A stretch of 64,000 bases of DNA. It comes from Coprinopsis marcescibilis (lineage: Eukaryota; Basidiomycota; Agaricomycetes; Agaricales; Psathyrellaceae). The stretch is taken from positions 1 through 64,000 of the forward strand of contig ML210219.1 in assembly GCA_004369085.1 (NCBI GenBank). Reading direction: 5' to 3'. The first letter of the stretch is position 1, and each line of letters begins with the position of its first letter. Position numbers and translations under genes: made by a program. Under the pieces are notes generated by a model. The model saw nothing but the letters and a program-made list of their open reading frames with translations, was not told the DNA's origin and ran no database searches. Shown one piece after another: positions 36,421 through 48,200 of the stretch.

Positions 36421-36817
36421 GTGCTGCTGCTATGATATATGTTTTTGGTTTTATCAATGCTCTTTCATATCGATTCGGAATCGGAAAAATGTTGTTACTT
36501 GCAAGTTTTTACTCTTATTCATTTGTAGCTTTAGTTTACATTATGCAAAATGGCATGTGTTGTAATGTTCTGAAGTGTCGGGGTTCTCGGGCTTTAATTC
36601 CGACTCGCGATCAGTTGCCAAAAATAGCTCAAGATCAAGTGCACGTGACGTTGTAAGCTACGATCGTGATGTTGCTTCGCGCTTCTGCATCGACGTTCAT
36701 TGCGCGACATTCACTGTCCCAACAATCTGAATCATATAAAGTCCACTGCCCTGTGAGTATCCTCCCCATAACATCTCTTTCTCCCCTTCCCCCACCTCGT
36801 TTGCATCCCTGACCTCG
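36421..36817. other. Intergenic region between the Rif1-like and CFA-synthase-like genes
   Basis: No gene is supported. The AT-rich left half (about 36430-36560) fits a 3' untranslated region and polyadenylation site. The right half contains pyrimidine tracts just before the ATG at 36818. Confidence 0.45.
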
Positions 36818-39205
36818 ATGTCCAGCCAGCTTTTAGACACCGCGTCCACACATCCGTTCTCATTCACGGGTATTGCAGATAGAGTATGGAGTGGCACTCT
36901 CGAGACTGCTATAAGGGCAGGCTGGGGACCAGCTACATGGGTAGCGCGAGCAGCCGTATTATCGTGAGTGGGCATTAGAGAGTTTGCTGGAGGTGGCGCC
37001 ATAGCTGATTCGAATTCCATTCATTATGCGATGTGTCCTAATTCTCATGGATCGGGACCTATTTGCCCTGTCGTCGTCACCTTCTGATAACCATGTACCG
37101 TATCGCCATGTCTGTGGGTTGACAACTTGGTAGGGTAATGAAGAGTATCGTCGTTGGGAAGCTAACTGTCCGCACCGACTCCCGTGTGTACACCTTTCCT
37201 GATCCTGAGGACAGGGATCAGCTCGAGCACGAGAGTTCTGGTCCTGAGGCCGAGCTGAGGGTGGTGAAAGACACGTTTTGGATACGGCTGTGTCTTATGG
37301 GTGACCTTGGCTTTGCTGAAGCGTACATGTACGGAGAAGTCCAGTGCGATGATCTCGCAACCTTGTTCAGAGTGAGTTTTCCCTCTCTCTCTCTCACGGA
37401 CGTCGTATATGAATGGGAGCTTAATCTTAATTTATTAAACTCTCACAGGTATTCTTAGCGAACAAAGAGCGCTTGTCTAATTTGGACTCCAAGCTCTCGT
37501 ACCTATTCACGTTGCCCCAGAAACTGACATCATATCGGTTCCTGAACACCATCAGCAACTCCCGTTCCAATATCTCTGCGCATTATGACATCTCAAACGA
37601 GATGTTCGCAGGTGTGTGGATATGAGCTTCATCAGAAGTCATGGTTTTTGACATTACCGGTTTGGTGGCTTGAAGGTTTCCTATCGGCGGATATGACCTA
37701 CTCGTGTGCCATATTTGATGATTTGGACGGTGATTTGGGTAGAGTGTCTCAGCGGCGGCGTAGCGAGGGTGACGAGATGACATCTCGCAGCAGTCCCGAT
37801 GCAGCCCTTCCATCGGGTCTCAAACGGCTTCCTCGGGAACGAGACCATCTGCCCCCTTCGCCTCCCCTAACAGAAAACTCGAGCTCTGGTTCCCAATCCC
37901 GTGCTGAACTCGGCGCTGCATCCGCCTCTTCTAGCTCGGACCTGCTTTCCCTAGCCACTTCCCAGCTAGACTTTGGCTATACCGAGCACTCGGCTCAAGC
38001 TAGCGTCCAAGGTGACTCGGAGGGAGAACGGGACGAACTTTATCTTGCGCAACTTCGCAAGTTGGATCATATCATCCAACGGCTGAGGATCCCTTCACAC
38101 CGGCCTGTCCGGATACTCGAGATTGGGTCTGGCTGGGGTTCGATGGCAATTCGGATCGCGGAGAAGTACCCGCTTGCGCATATTGATACTCTCACGCTAT
38201 CGGTGCAGCAGCAGACGCTCGCGCGGGAGAGGATTAGGAAGAGGGGGAAGGAGGTTGAAGGCAGGATTGATGTGCATCTGATGGACTATCGGGCGATGCC
38301 AGCGGATTGGAGAGGCGCGTTTGACCGTGTGGTGAGCGTGGAGATGATTGAGGCGGTTGGATACGAGTTTTTGGAGCGGTATTGGGAGGTGGTTGATTGG
38401 GCTTTGAGTGAGAGGGATGCAATGGGTGTTGTGCAGGTTATTACTTTACCGGAAGCTCGTATGTTTCGCTTTGGATTTGTATTCGAGGGATTGTTGATAC
38501 TCACGCGTTTTTGGCAGGATTGCAGAGATACCTGCAGGAGATCGATTTTATTCGCAAATGGGTACGTTTTTTGGTGCATTCATTGGACATATTGATCTGA
38601 ATCACGCGCTCTTCCATTGACCATCTCCGCGGACGCACATACTAGAGCAAGTCGCCCACTACTCCATTGTCCGAAATAGACCACTAACTTACGTATCCAA
38701 CCAGTCTTCCCAGGCGGCTTCCTCCCCACCCTTACCCTCCTCCTCTCCACCCTCCAGTCAGGCAGCAAAGGCAAGCTCGTCGTCGATTCAGTATCCAACA
38801 TCGGTCCACACTATGCCCGGACACTGCGTGAATGGCATGATAGGTTCATAGACCGCTTTGAAGAGGTGATCAAGCCCGCGCTGGAGAACGAGTATCCGAC
38901 GGTTATGGGTGCCAAGTGCAAGGACAGGGAAAAGGCTTTGGAGGAGGTGGAGGTGTTTAAGAGAAAATGGATATGTGAGTCGGGGGTTTGTGGCTGAAGT
39001 TGGTGATGCTGACCTCGTGTGCGGTGTAGATTATTATCGGTATTGTGAAGTAGGGTTCACGACACGAACACTAGGGGGTGAGTATAATTAATCGGTATGA
39101 CGTGTTGCTGGTTTAACCTCTGACTTTTTGTTTTCCTGTCCAGATCATATCATCACCTTTGCTAGAGAAGGCTACGAAGAATTCGGGTGCACCGTTTACG
39201 AGTGA
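36818..39205 (+). CDS. Cyclopropane-fatty-acyl-phospholipid synthase-type methyltransferase
   Basis: An SAM-dependent methyltransferase of the CFA synthase family, which modifies double bonds of phospholipid acyl chains; the fungal product is uncertain. Eight exons: 36818-36963, 37134-37371, 37449-37611, 37676-38458, 38518-38565, 38705-38974, 39030-39077 and 39144-39205, giving 585 residues. Exon 1 encodes TAIRAGWGPATWVARAAVLS, which is too short to show as a long ORF. Further motifs are GDLGFAEAYMYGEVQCDDL, ISAHYDISNEMF, SADMTYSCAIF, the SAM site RILEIGSGWGSMAIRIA and SVEMIEAVGYEF. Also present are FPGGFLPT, and GFTTRTLGDHIITFAREGYE at the end. A Ser-rich insert of about 90 residues separates AIFDDLDGDLG from the SAM site. 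The donor after exon 5 is odd: the strong GTACGT at 38562 breaks the frame, while the GT at 38566 restores it with one extra residue. Confidence 0.88.
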
Positions 39206-39347
39206 TCAAACAGGCTATAAAATTCGATCACAGGCTAGAAGCTATTAGATGACTAAAGATTAGGCATTTTGTAATGGTAATGTTGTGTGTATGCTTTTGG
39301 TATCTTCTGACCCGCAAGTTGTATCTTCGCGAGGGGGTGTCGATCAG

Positions 39348-42300
39348 TTAGTTGTTCAGCCCTTGCAGCTGTACGTATTCGTAGTAGTCGCCCCGCGTCG
39401 CGAGTAGCTGGTCGTGCGTTCCGCTTTCGCTGATGCGGCCTTCTTTAACAAAGTATCTGCAGCCGAAGGTGAGTTCATAAGTATGTGTTATTTGATGAAA
39501 GGCACAGGGAGGCCACGTACATGCAGTCTGCGTTTTGGATCGTGGACAGTCGATGCGCGATGGCGATCGTCGTTCGGCCCTTTGCGGCTTGGTCGAGAGC
39601 GGCCTGGACGACCTTTTCAGAATTTGAATCTAACGCGGATGTGGCCTCGTCGAGGAGCAACAATTTCGGATTGCGGAGGAGTGCGCGGGCGATTGCGATG
39701 CGTTCTGGTAGATATAATGATCAGTCTACGCTCGACAGAGCAGACGCCAAGCGACTCACGCTTCTGTCCACCGGATAGTTGCGATCCTTTTCCTCCGACC
39801 TCGGTGTCAAAGCCCCTGTACACATGATTAGCAGATGGAGGATGCATAGTGGATGGGAAAAGCGTACTCGGGCAAGGTTTGGATAAAATCAAGGATGTTG
39901 GCGTCGCGGCACGCCTTTTCGATGTCTTCTTGGGTTACCTCGGATTCCGGTTTGGTGGCACCGAGCAGGATGTTGAACCTGACTGTGCCAGAGTACAGCG
40001 TAGGTTCCTGAGAGACCAGCGCCAGCTGTTTGCGGTACTCCTGAACATTCAAATCCGAGATTTTCTCTCCGTCAAGCTGAGGAAATTACAAGATCAGGTT
40101 CGGGATGACGATTTGCGAATGCTCAGGCACTCACGTAGATGTCCCCCGCAAGTGTGTCGTAGAATCTTTCAACCAGCTGGATGCTGCAAATGGGACCTGA
40201 TTAGCAATTAGCGTCTGGACGCAGGTTTCCCAACATACACGGTGCTCTTCCCGGATCCACTCGCGCCAACGAGCGCAATGTAGCTGCCAGGCTGAACCTC
40301 GAACGAAAAGTCGCGCAGGACGCGAACAGCAGGCCGTGTCGGGTACCTAAAGTGGACATTGTCGAAGCGAAGATGCCCCTTGACCGCCACCGGATCAACC
40401 TTCTTCCCTGCATCCGACTCTGCGTCGATCTCTGGCATGGAATCCAGCAGTTTGATAATATCCGATCCGGCGCCCTTTGCGGACGACATATCCGGGACAA
40501 AGGCGAATATGCTTCCTGACTCGAGTGCGGCGAAAGTGGTGCACTATAGGTTTTCGTGCAAGGTGGTAAGGGTGCGGAAATAGCCAAGTGAAGGGTTCGA
40601 TTGCTCACCATCAAGCCGACGTAGAATTGGAAGACGGTTGCTTCGCGGTTGGCGACGAGTTGCGAGCCGTACCAGAAGACGAGCGCGATGACACAGAAGG
40701 CGATGCCTTGCGAGCAGCCGTAGAGTGCCTGGCTCCATGCTGCTGTTTTGTTCGACCTCTGGAGCGGTTTCTCGAGGCTCTTGCTGTACATGGCCACGCA
40801 ATCGTCTTCTCGAGTCAATGCTGCAACTGTGCGGATCGCTGAAGCGGCTTCACAGGCGACCTGGGCAGAATCTTCGTGTGCCTTTTTGTTGGATTCGTCT
40901 TTCATAACGACCATGCGCTGTGGTTTGGTTAGTGTCAGTGTCGTAGACATGACAATAAGAGAACACACCATTCGGATGTAGCCAGGCGAGATGAGGAGAG
41001 GCATGCAAGCTGAGGAGGTTTTGGTCAGATAATCGAGAATGTAGATGAGAACGATGAGGACATACCTATTCCAACCAGGCCGATCTTCCAGATGAACGCG
41101 AGACCGAGAATTGCACCCGCAATAATAGTCGCGACTGCTTGAAGGATGGCTCCCAAGGTGACACCAGCCAGTCCGTGAACCTTTTGCGGGTTTGAGCTGA
41201 GTCGGGACGTCAGGCTTCCGGTCTATCATCGAGAGGTTAAGAAATCATTTGTAAAGCGAGGGTAACAACATACGTTGTTCTCATCTCTGTCAAAGTATTC
41301 AACTAGATGAATATCTTGCGTCAGTTCCAAGTTATTGCGCACAGAGTAATCTTGGACTCACTATCTTGTCGCATCATTGCCTTGAAGCTTAGTGACCGCA
41401 ATCGCGCTGTCAAGGCTGCCGCAGAAATATAGTAGAAATAATTGGACAGTGCGATCGCGGCGGTGGCCAGTACCGCGACGACGAATAGCCAGAGAGCAGT
41501 ACGATCGCCCTTGAATCTTCGTTCATCTGCAGTCGGCGCCGAGAACGAGTCGATACCGGTGGCAAAGACCAGACCGAATGCTGGGTAGGTCATTCCGGTC
41601 GCTGAAGATCAAAGCGTGCTTAGAATGGTTGTTCGAAAGAGGGATGCGATGAGATAACTAACCGACAGAGCAGGCGAATGCGATGAAGTAATGTTTCCAC
41701 CGATCCCGAACGATCAAGCTCATTCTCTTGAAGATATGCGTCAGAGTGTGCGCTCCATTGTCCCCTTGCTCTGCCTGCTCAAGGTTTTGCGCATCGCTCG
41801 CGAAGGAGCGGTTGGTACCGCGTCGAGTAAGGGGATGGTTAGCCTCTAAGATTTCAATCATCTCGGCACTTTCGTCGTCTCTCGTTTCTTCGACTGCTTC
41901 TCTGAGTTGCTGAGCATGTACCAACTGTGCGTACGCCCCGTTGGCGGCTATGAGCTCTTCATGTTTCCCCGATTCCAAGACTTCTCCCGCACTCATAACG
42001 TATATGATGTCGGCATCCTTGATAGTCGAAAGACGATGGGCAATAGTGATTGTCGTGCGCCCTATTTGGGGTTAATCAGTTCCGGATTTCCACCGGAGAC
42101 AAATGGATGGGAAATACCAGAAGCGGCTTTATCCAATGCGTCTTGGACAACGCCTTCGGATTGGGTATCGAGGGCACTTGTAGCCTCATCCAGCAGCAAA
42201 ATCTTGGGGTCGGAAACGATAGCTCGAGCGATGGCGATTCGCTGTTTCTGACCACCTGACAGGAGGAATCCACGCTCCCCGACCATAGTGTCGTATCCGT

Positions 42301-44399
42301 TGGGCAGTTTGTTGATGAATCCGTCCGCGTTAGCCTTGACGCAAGCCTCCTTGATGAGAGCAAACTTTTCTTCCTCTGACGCATTTTCGTAAATAGTGTT
42401 GATGAGGCCGTGAGCCACGTTTCCTTTGATTGTAGTCGCGAACAATACAGGTTCTTGTGATACCAATCCGATTTGCGAACGCAGCCATTTGAGGTTAAGG
42501 TCCCTAATGTCGATGCCGTCCACCCTGACCACGCCCGAAGAAGGGTCGTAGAAGCGTTCCAAGAATGACACGATTGTCGACTTTCCAGAGCCAGATGCTC
42601 CAACCAAGGCAGCAGTTTTCCCGGCCTTGAATGTGAGAGAAAGATTCTTGACGACTTGCACAGTGGGACGCGATGGGTAACTGAAGTTCACGTTTTCGAG
42701 CGTGATTTCGCCGGCGACCTCTTTAGGCTTCAACCCTCCTTCGTTGGCTGAATCAATATCGGGAACGCGATCGATTGTTTCGTAAAGCTTTGCAGCCGCG
42801 GCTTGTGCGTGTGTGATGGCTAAAGCAAAAAGGGTTTAGAAAACCAAGTTTATATAGCCTTTGAGCAAATCATCTGACCTTGAAACTCGGGAGGTGTATT
42901 CGCGAGCGCGTAAGAACCAATGATGACGGCAAAGATGACGCTGACAGTATCACCAGCCTGGGCTAAATAGAACGGAATTGAGATGGATTCGAACGTGGAC
43001 AAGCGAAAGGACTGACCGTGCCCTGCATTGACCAGAGTCGTTCCGAAGTGGAAGGCTAACAATTTGTCGTGTAAGCGTCCGTATGTAAATCGACAAGTTG
43101 TTTCTCACCAAGAGCATACGCGGCATAGGCAACAAACGCGAATATACCGATAGTTACACCGTACCACATCGCGCCCTGCGGTGCTACGCGGAGTGGCTTA
43201 TCCACGCTGGTTTTGTCGTACAACGCAGACAGCCTCCTCTGAGTGCCGAAAGCCTGGGCAGTGCGAACTGTCGATAAAACTTCTTCGGCTAGTGAGCCAC
43301 CTTCAGCGACATACTTGAGGCTGAGGCTAAGATAGACATGAGCATGCTGACCCTTTGGAAAATGAATGTTTCGTACAGCATATATTTGGATCCAAACCGA
43401 TTTAGCAGGTATCCAGTCAAGGCATTGCACGGTACGATTGATGACATTGCTAGAGCGAGTCGCCAGGAACGAGTATAGGCAACGACGAATCCGGTGACGA
43501 AGGATGACAAGTTTTTGACGATCATTGGGACCTTGTCTGATGTTCCTAGCTGTAACAAATCTTTCAAGCAGATTAGACTGTGTTGATTGTGCTTTTTAAG
43601 AAGTGACTCACGGGTGTCGGTTTGAATACGCGTGGCAACTTCTCCAGCACCTGTTCTATCAAAGTATGCGATATCCTGTCGAAGAACGGCTTGAAGGTAC
43701 TTTTCGCGGACCCTCTTTGCGTTGATTTCTCCTGTGTACACCCAAATGTACATGTAAATATACGTCACCGCGAACATTCCGATGCCTGTAAACGGGTTGA
43801 AGTTGAGTAAAACAGGGCTCTATGGACTATAAAGACTGGACAGACCGATATAGACGAGATAGCTCGCATTTACACCAGACGATCGTCGAAAAGCCTCCGC
43901 GGCTGCTGGGACTCGGGCAGCAGCTTCAGCACTCCCTGCATCTGCGTCTTTAGTCACAGTCCCAAAGTTGACGAAATCCTGGGTGAGGTTGCCAAAGAGG
44001 ACGCTCATCAAAGGCTAGAAATACATGTCAGAAACGTCTCAAACTCTTAGTATCGGGAACCTGGCCAACCTGGGCGCAGCCTGATATAGCAGCTGCAATT
44101 AAACCGATGATGTCGATGAGAATCTCGAATCTAGTCGCAAATCTAACGAACCAACCATTAGCCAACCTTCTCAGACTCTCAACTTGACAAAATCCTTACC
44201 GGAATAACTCGAAAATCCCGATTGAGGCCACACTCGGCGCCGAAGACTTGTCGTCTTCTCCACTGTCGAACTGTGCATCTTTGGAGGATGCCTTTTCATC
44301 CTCTGTAATTGCGAGCTTGGAGTTGATACTACTGGGTGATTCAACCTTTGGAGCCTTGTTAGCATACGCCGGTGGCTCTTGACCGCTGACTTTCGCCAT
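39348..44399 (-). CDS. Full-length ABCB (Mdr/Pmd1-type) transporter, copy 1
   Basis: An ATP-driven efflux pump of the multidrug-resistance type in the plasma membrane; substrates are unknown. Many exons are read on the minus strand in the order TMD1-NBD1-TMD2-NBD2. The N-terminus [15 protein letters not shown] is cytosolic and rich in Ser/Asp. TMD1 includes [23 protein letters not shown]1 (42733-42062) has Walker [20 protein letters not shown]-loop [15 protein letters not shown], signature LLSGGQKQR and Walker [16 protein letters not shown]2 covers about 41700-40500. NBD2 has Walker [11 protein letters not shown] (about 40280-40240), [20 protein letters not shown] and [17 protein letters not shown] (about 39665). 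The stop is in LQGLNN-TAA at 39350-39348. NBD2 is split by introns right after Walker A and inside LSGGQKQR. It lies 878 bases downstream of its tandem paralog. Confidence 0.92.
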
Positions 44400-45277
44400 T
44401 GTCGTCGATGTGGTTTTGGTCAGGTCAGTACCCTAGTCGGATTCTTGCAGTGACTCCTGCCAATAGAGACCTCCGTAACGCGGAGAGGTCCTGAAAAGAC
44501 CCAGCTACTCGGATGGGAGAGAACGAGGACAAGAACAGGAACAACAGAGCAAATTGAGTGGTCGGGGCATCTCAGGATTATATACCATGCAGCCTTGGTG
44601 ATGGGGACGGGAAAACATGACTGGCGAGGACGGTTGGCCGATCGCATTGACACCGAGCTCAACCTCTGTGATTATCTGATAAAGAGATTGGCGCCTAGGC
44701 CCTGCCGCCCGAGCTGCCAGCGCAACATGAATTTTGGAAAGTCTGCTGGGATATTGAGGCAATTCAGCTATGCAGATAACACATGAGCATCGGAGTTTTC
44801 TGTGGGGTTTCTATTGAACTCTGACATCCCCACAGACAACCCACCCTACGAGTGTAGCAAACTGGGGAGATGGCGGTGAGAGTTTTCGGTTTGTTTCGAG
44901 TGGCATGTCCGGGGCCGAAATCGGGCATCTGATCTTATCTGATATCATCCCATGAGCCCTGTCGCTGGCGGCCTCTTACCCCGAACATATACCGTTTTGT
45001 TAGTTTCGAAAGCCGGTCAGTCTTCCATACAGTTGGATGTTATGGCCCCAGGCCTGGGCCATTGAAAAACGATAGATCCCTGGCGCACTCGAATCCCGGA
45101 CTTTAAAGATTATTGATTGCGTACTTCGACCTAATATAAGTATGTACAATGAATGGTATAGCGGACAAAGCATATGTACAAAGCAAAACCTAGACGTATA
45201 TATTATAATATGTGGATCCTTGGTTGATAATTAGACTGATGACTAGCGTTTGCATGAGGCTGGGGGTTAGGGTATCT
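44400..45277. other. Intergenic region between the two ABCB genes
   Basis: Promoter of ABCB copy 1 and 3' flank of copy 2, both on the minus strand. No gene was found. It contains a GATA inverted pair at 44672-44682 and a GATA-type site at 44934-44940. Confidence 0.5.
44672..44682. promoter_or_regulatory. GATA-type inverted pair upstream of ABCB copy 1
   Basis: TTATCTGATAA is a near-perfect palindrome giving a GATAA core on both strands, about 275 bases upstream of the start of ABCB copy 1. A further CTTATCT (AGATAAG on the other strand) lies at 44934-44940. GATA factors govern nitrogen and iron responses in fungi. Function here is inferred only. Confidence 0.35.
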
Positions 45278-48200
45278 CTAGTTGTTCAGGCCCTGGAGCT
45301 GGACATATTCAAAGTAGTCTCCGCGTTTGGCGAGGAGCTGGTCATGAGTTCCAGATTCGCTTATTTGCCCTTCCTTGACAAAGTAGCTGCAAAAGGACAG
45401 TAATGATCAGCAACCAAATCCTTTGAAATGAAAGTTGATCCAAGAAACAAACGTACATGCAGTTGGCGTTTTGAATTGTCGACAGACGATGAGCAATTGC
45501 AATGGTCGTACGTCCCTTGGAAGCCTGATCGAGAGCAGCTTGGACGACCTTCTCAGAGTTGGAATCCAAAGCAGAGGTGGCTTCGTCGAGCAGCAGAACC
45601 TTGGGGTTGCGAAGCAAAGCGCGCGCAATGGCGATACGTTCTGTAAAGCGGTCAGCTTACACTCACCGGCGGCACGGATCCAACAAGCAACTCACGTTTC
45701 TGGCCTCCGGAAAGCTGTGAACCCTTGCCTCCGACTTCGGTGTCGAAGCCCCTGCAAAACAATATCAGATAGTGATGACTAGTAACCGGAAAAGAACATA
45801 CTGTGGCAAGGAATTAATGAAATCAAGAATATTGGCATCTCGGCAAGCCTGCTCAATCTCCTCTTGAGTAACCTCAGAATGAGGTTTGACAGCACCAAGC
45901 AAAATGTTGAATCGGACGGATCCAGAGTACAGCGTAGGCTCTTGCGAAACGAGAGCTAGTTGCTTTCGGTATTCTTGTACATTCAACTCCGAAATCTTCT
46001 CTCCGTCGAGCTAATTGAAAAACCTAACGTGAGCAACAGATTCCAGAACTAACGTGGGAAGACCCACGTAAATATCTCCAGCAAGAGCATCGTAGAATCG
46101 TTCAATCAATTGAATTCTAAATCAATCCTGTCAGTTTGAACGAAATCAAAGAAAAATCGATGAAACGTACACTGTGCTTTTTCCAGATCCACTGGCACCC
46201 ACCAACGCGATGTAGTTGCCGGGCAGCACCTCGAACGAAAAGTCGCGCAAAACTCGGACAGCAGGCCGGGTAGGGTATCTGAAGTGGACGTTCTGGAACC
46301 GAATGTGACCCTTGACCTTGGCAGGGTCTGGCTTCCCTCCCTCATCAGATTCAGCATCAACCTCTGGCCTAGAGTCCAATAGCTTGATGATATCCGAGCC
46401 AGCTCCTTTCGCAGATGACATATCCGGGACGAAAGAGAACACACTTCCAGCCTCGATGGCAGCAAAGGTGGTACACTAGGTGGTTCCGTTAGGATAAGCA
46501 GGGGTACGATGCCGGACTGCAAGGAGACTCACCATAAGACCAACAAAGAACTGGAAAACGGTCGCTTCGAAGCTAGCCACGAGAATCGAGCCATACCAGA
46601 AGACCAGAGCGATAACCCAGAAGACGACAGCCTGGGAGAGAGCGTAGAGACCCTTGCTCCAGATGGAACTTCTGTTTGACCTCCTCAAAGGCTCCTCGAG
46701 ACTCTTGCTGTAAATCGCCAAGCAGTCGTCTTCACGGGTGAGCGAGGCTACAGTGCGGATGGAAGCGGCAGCTTCACAGGCGAGTTGGGCAGATTCTTCG
46801 TGGGCCTTCTTGTTAGCCTCGTCCTTGAGAACGACGATGCGGAGGTGAATGTAACCGGGTGAGATCAGGAGGGGCATGCACGCTGTAAAGAGGTTGTCAG
46901 AGGATGCAGGTTTGGATATCCTTGAAGCGCATACCAATACCAACTAGACCAATCTTCCAGATGAACGCAAGACCAAGAACGGATCCAGCGACAGTAGTAG
47001 CAATTGCCTGAACAATGGCACCGAGTGTAACACCAGCGAGACCGTTGACTTTCTGCGGGTTCTCGCTCAACTTGCTAGTCAAGCTACCAGTCTGGAATAA
47101 TTCGCGTTAGCTCAAAGGGACGTCATCAGTGAGAATTGAGACATACGCTGTTTTCATCTTTGTCGAAGAATTCAACTAATCGGGCATTAATGACCTGTTT
47201 CACTCTCTCTGATAAGTATAAACTCACCATCCTGACGAAGTATAGCTTTGAAGCTCAAAGAACGCAGCCGGGCCGTTAAGACGGAAGCAACCGCATAATA
47301 GAGGTAGTTCGTAATGCCAATAGAGATGGTAGAAAGGATAGCGATGATGAACAACCAAAGAGCCGTTCGGTCGCCCTGATATCTCCGTTCGTCCTGGTCG
47401 TTGAGAGAGAATGCGTCGATCCCGAGGGCAAATACCAAGCCAAAGGCGGGGTAGACCATTCCAGAAGCTAGACAAAAGTCGATCAGGGCTGCAGTCACCG
47501 AGTGCGATCGAGGAGCTTACCGCAAGAGAAGATGAATGCAATGGAGTAGTTCCTCCACTGGTCGCGAATGAGTAGTCCCATGCGTTTGAACAGGTAGGTT
47601 AAGCTATAAGCCCCTTGTTCTCCCCGCTCCGCTTGCTCAAGGGCACGTTTCTCAAGAATGTCGCTGGCGATAGACCGGTTGGTGTTTCGTCGACCAAGAG
47701 GCACTTCGTCTGCAGCTTCCTTTGCAATATCCTTCCCGTTCTTTTCATCTTCCTCGGAGTCCTTCTCAGAGTGTTTCGCCGCTTTTGCCTCCCGCAGTTG
47801 CTGTGCATGCACAAGGCGGGCATACGCACCATTGGCAGCCAACAGCTCGCCATGTGTTCCCGATTCGAGAACTAGGCCATCGCCCATAACATAGATGATG
47901 TCTGCATCTTTGATAGTGGACAACCGGTGAGCAATGGATATAGTGGTGCGACCTATGATGATCCTAATGAGTAACACGAGCAGTCTCAAACAAGGAAAAG
48001 CTTACCAGAGGCAGCCTTGTCGAGTGCATCTTGTACAACACCTTCAGACTGGGTATCGAGGGCACTGGTGGCTTCGTCCAACAATAAGATCTTGGGGTCG
48101 GAGACGATAGCACGAGCGATGGCGATTCGCTGTTTCTGGCCGCCAGATAGGAGGAATCCACGTTCGCCGACCATCGTGTCGTATCCGTCTGGTAACTTGC

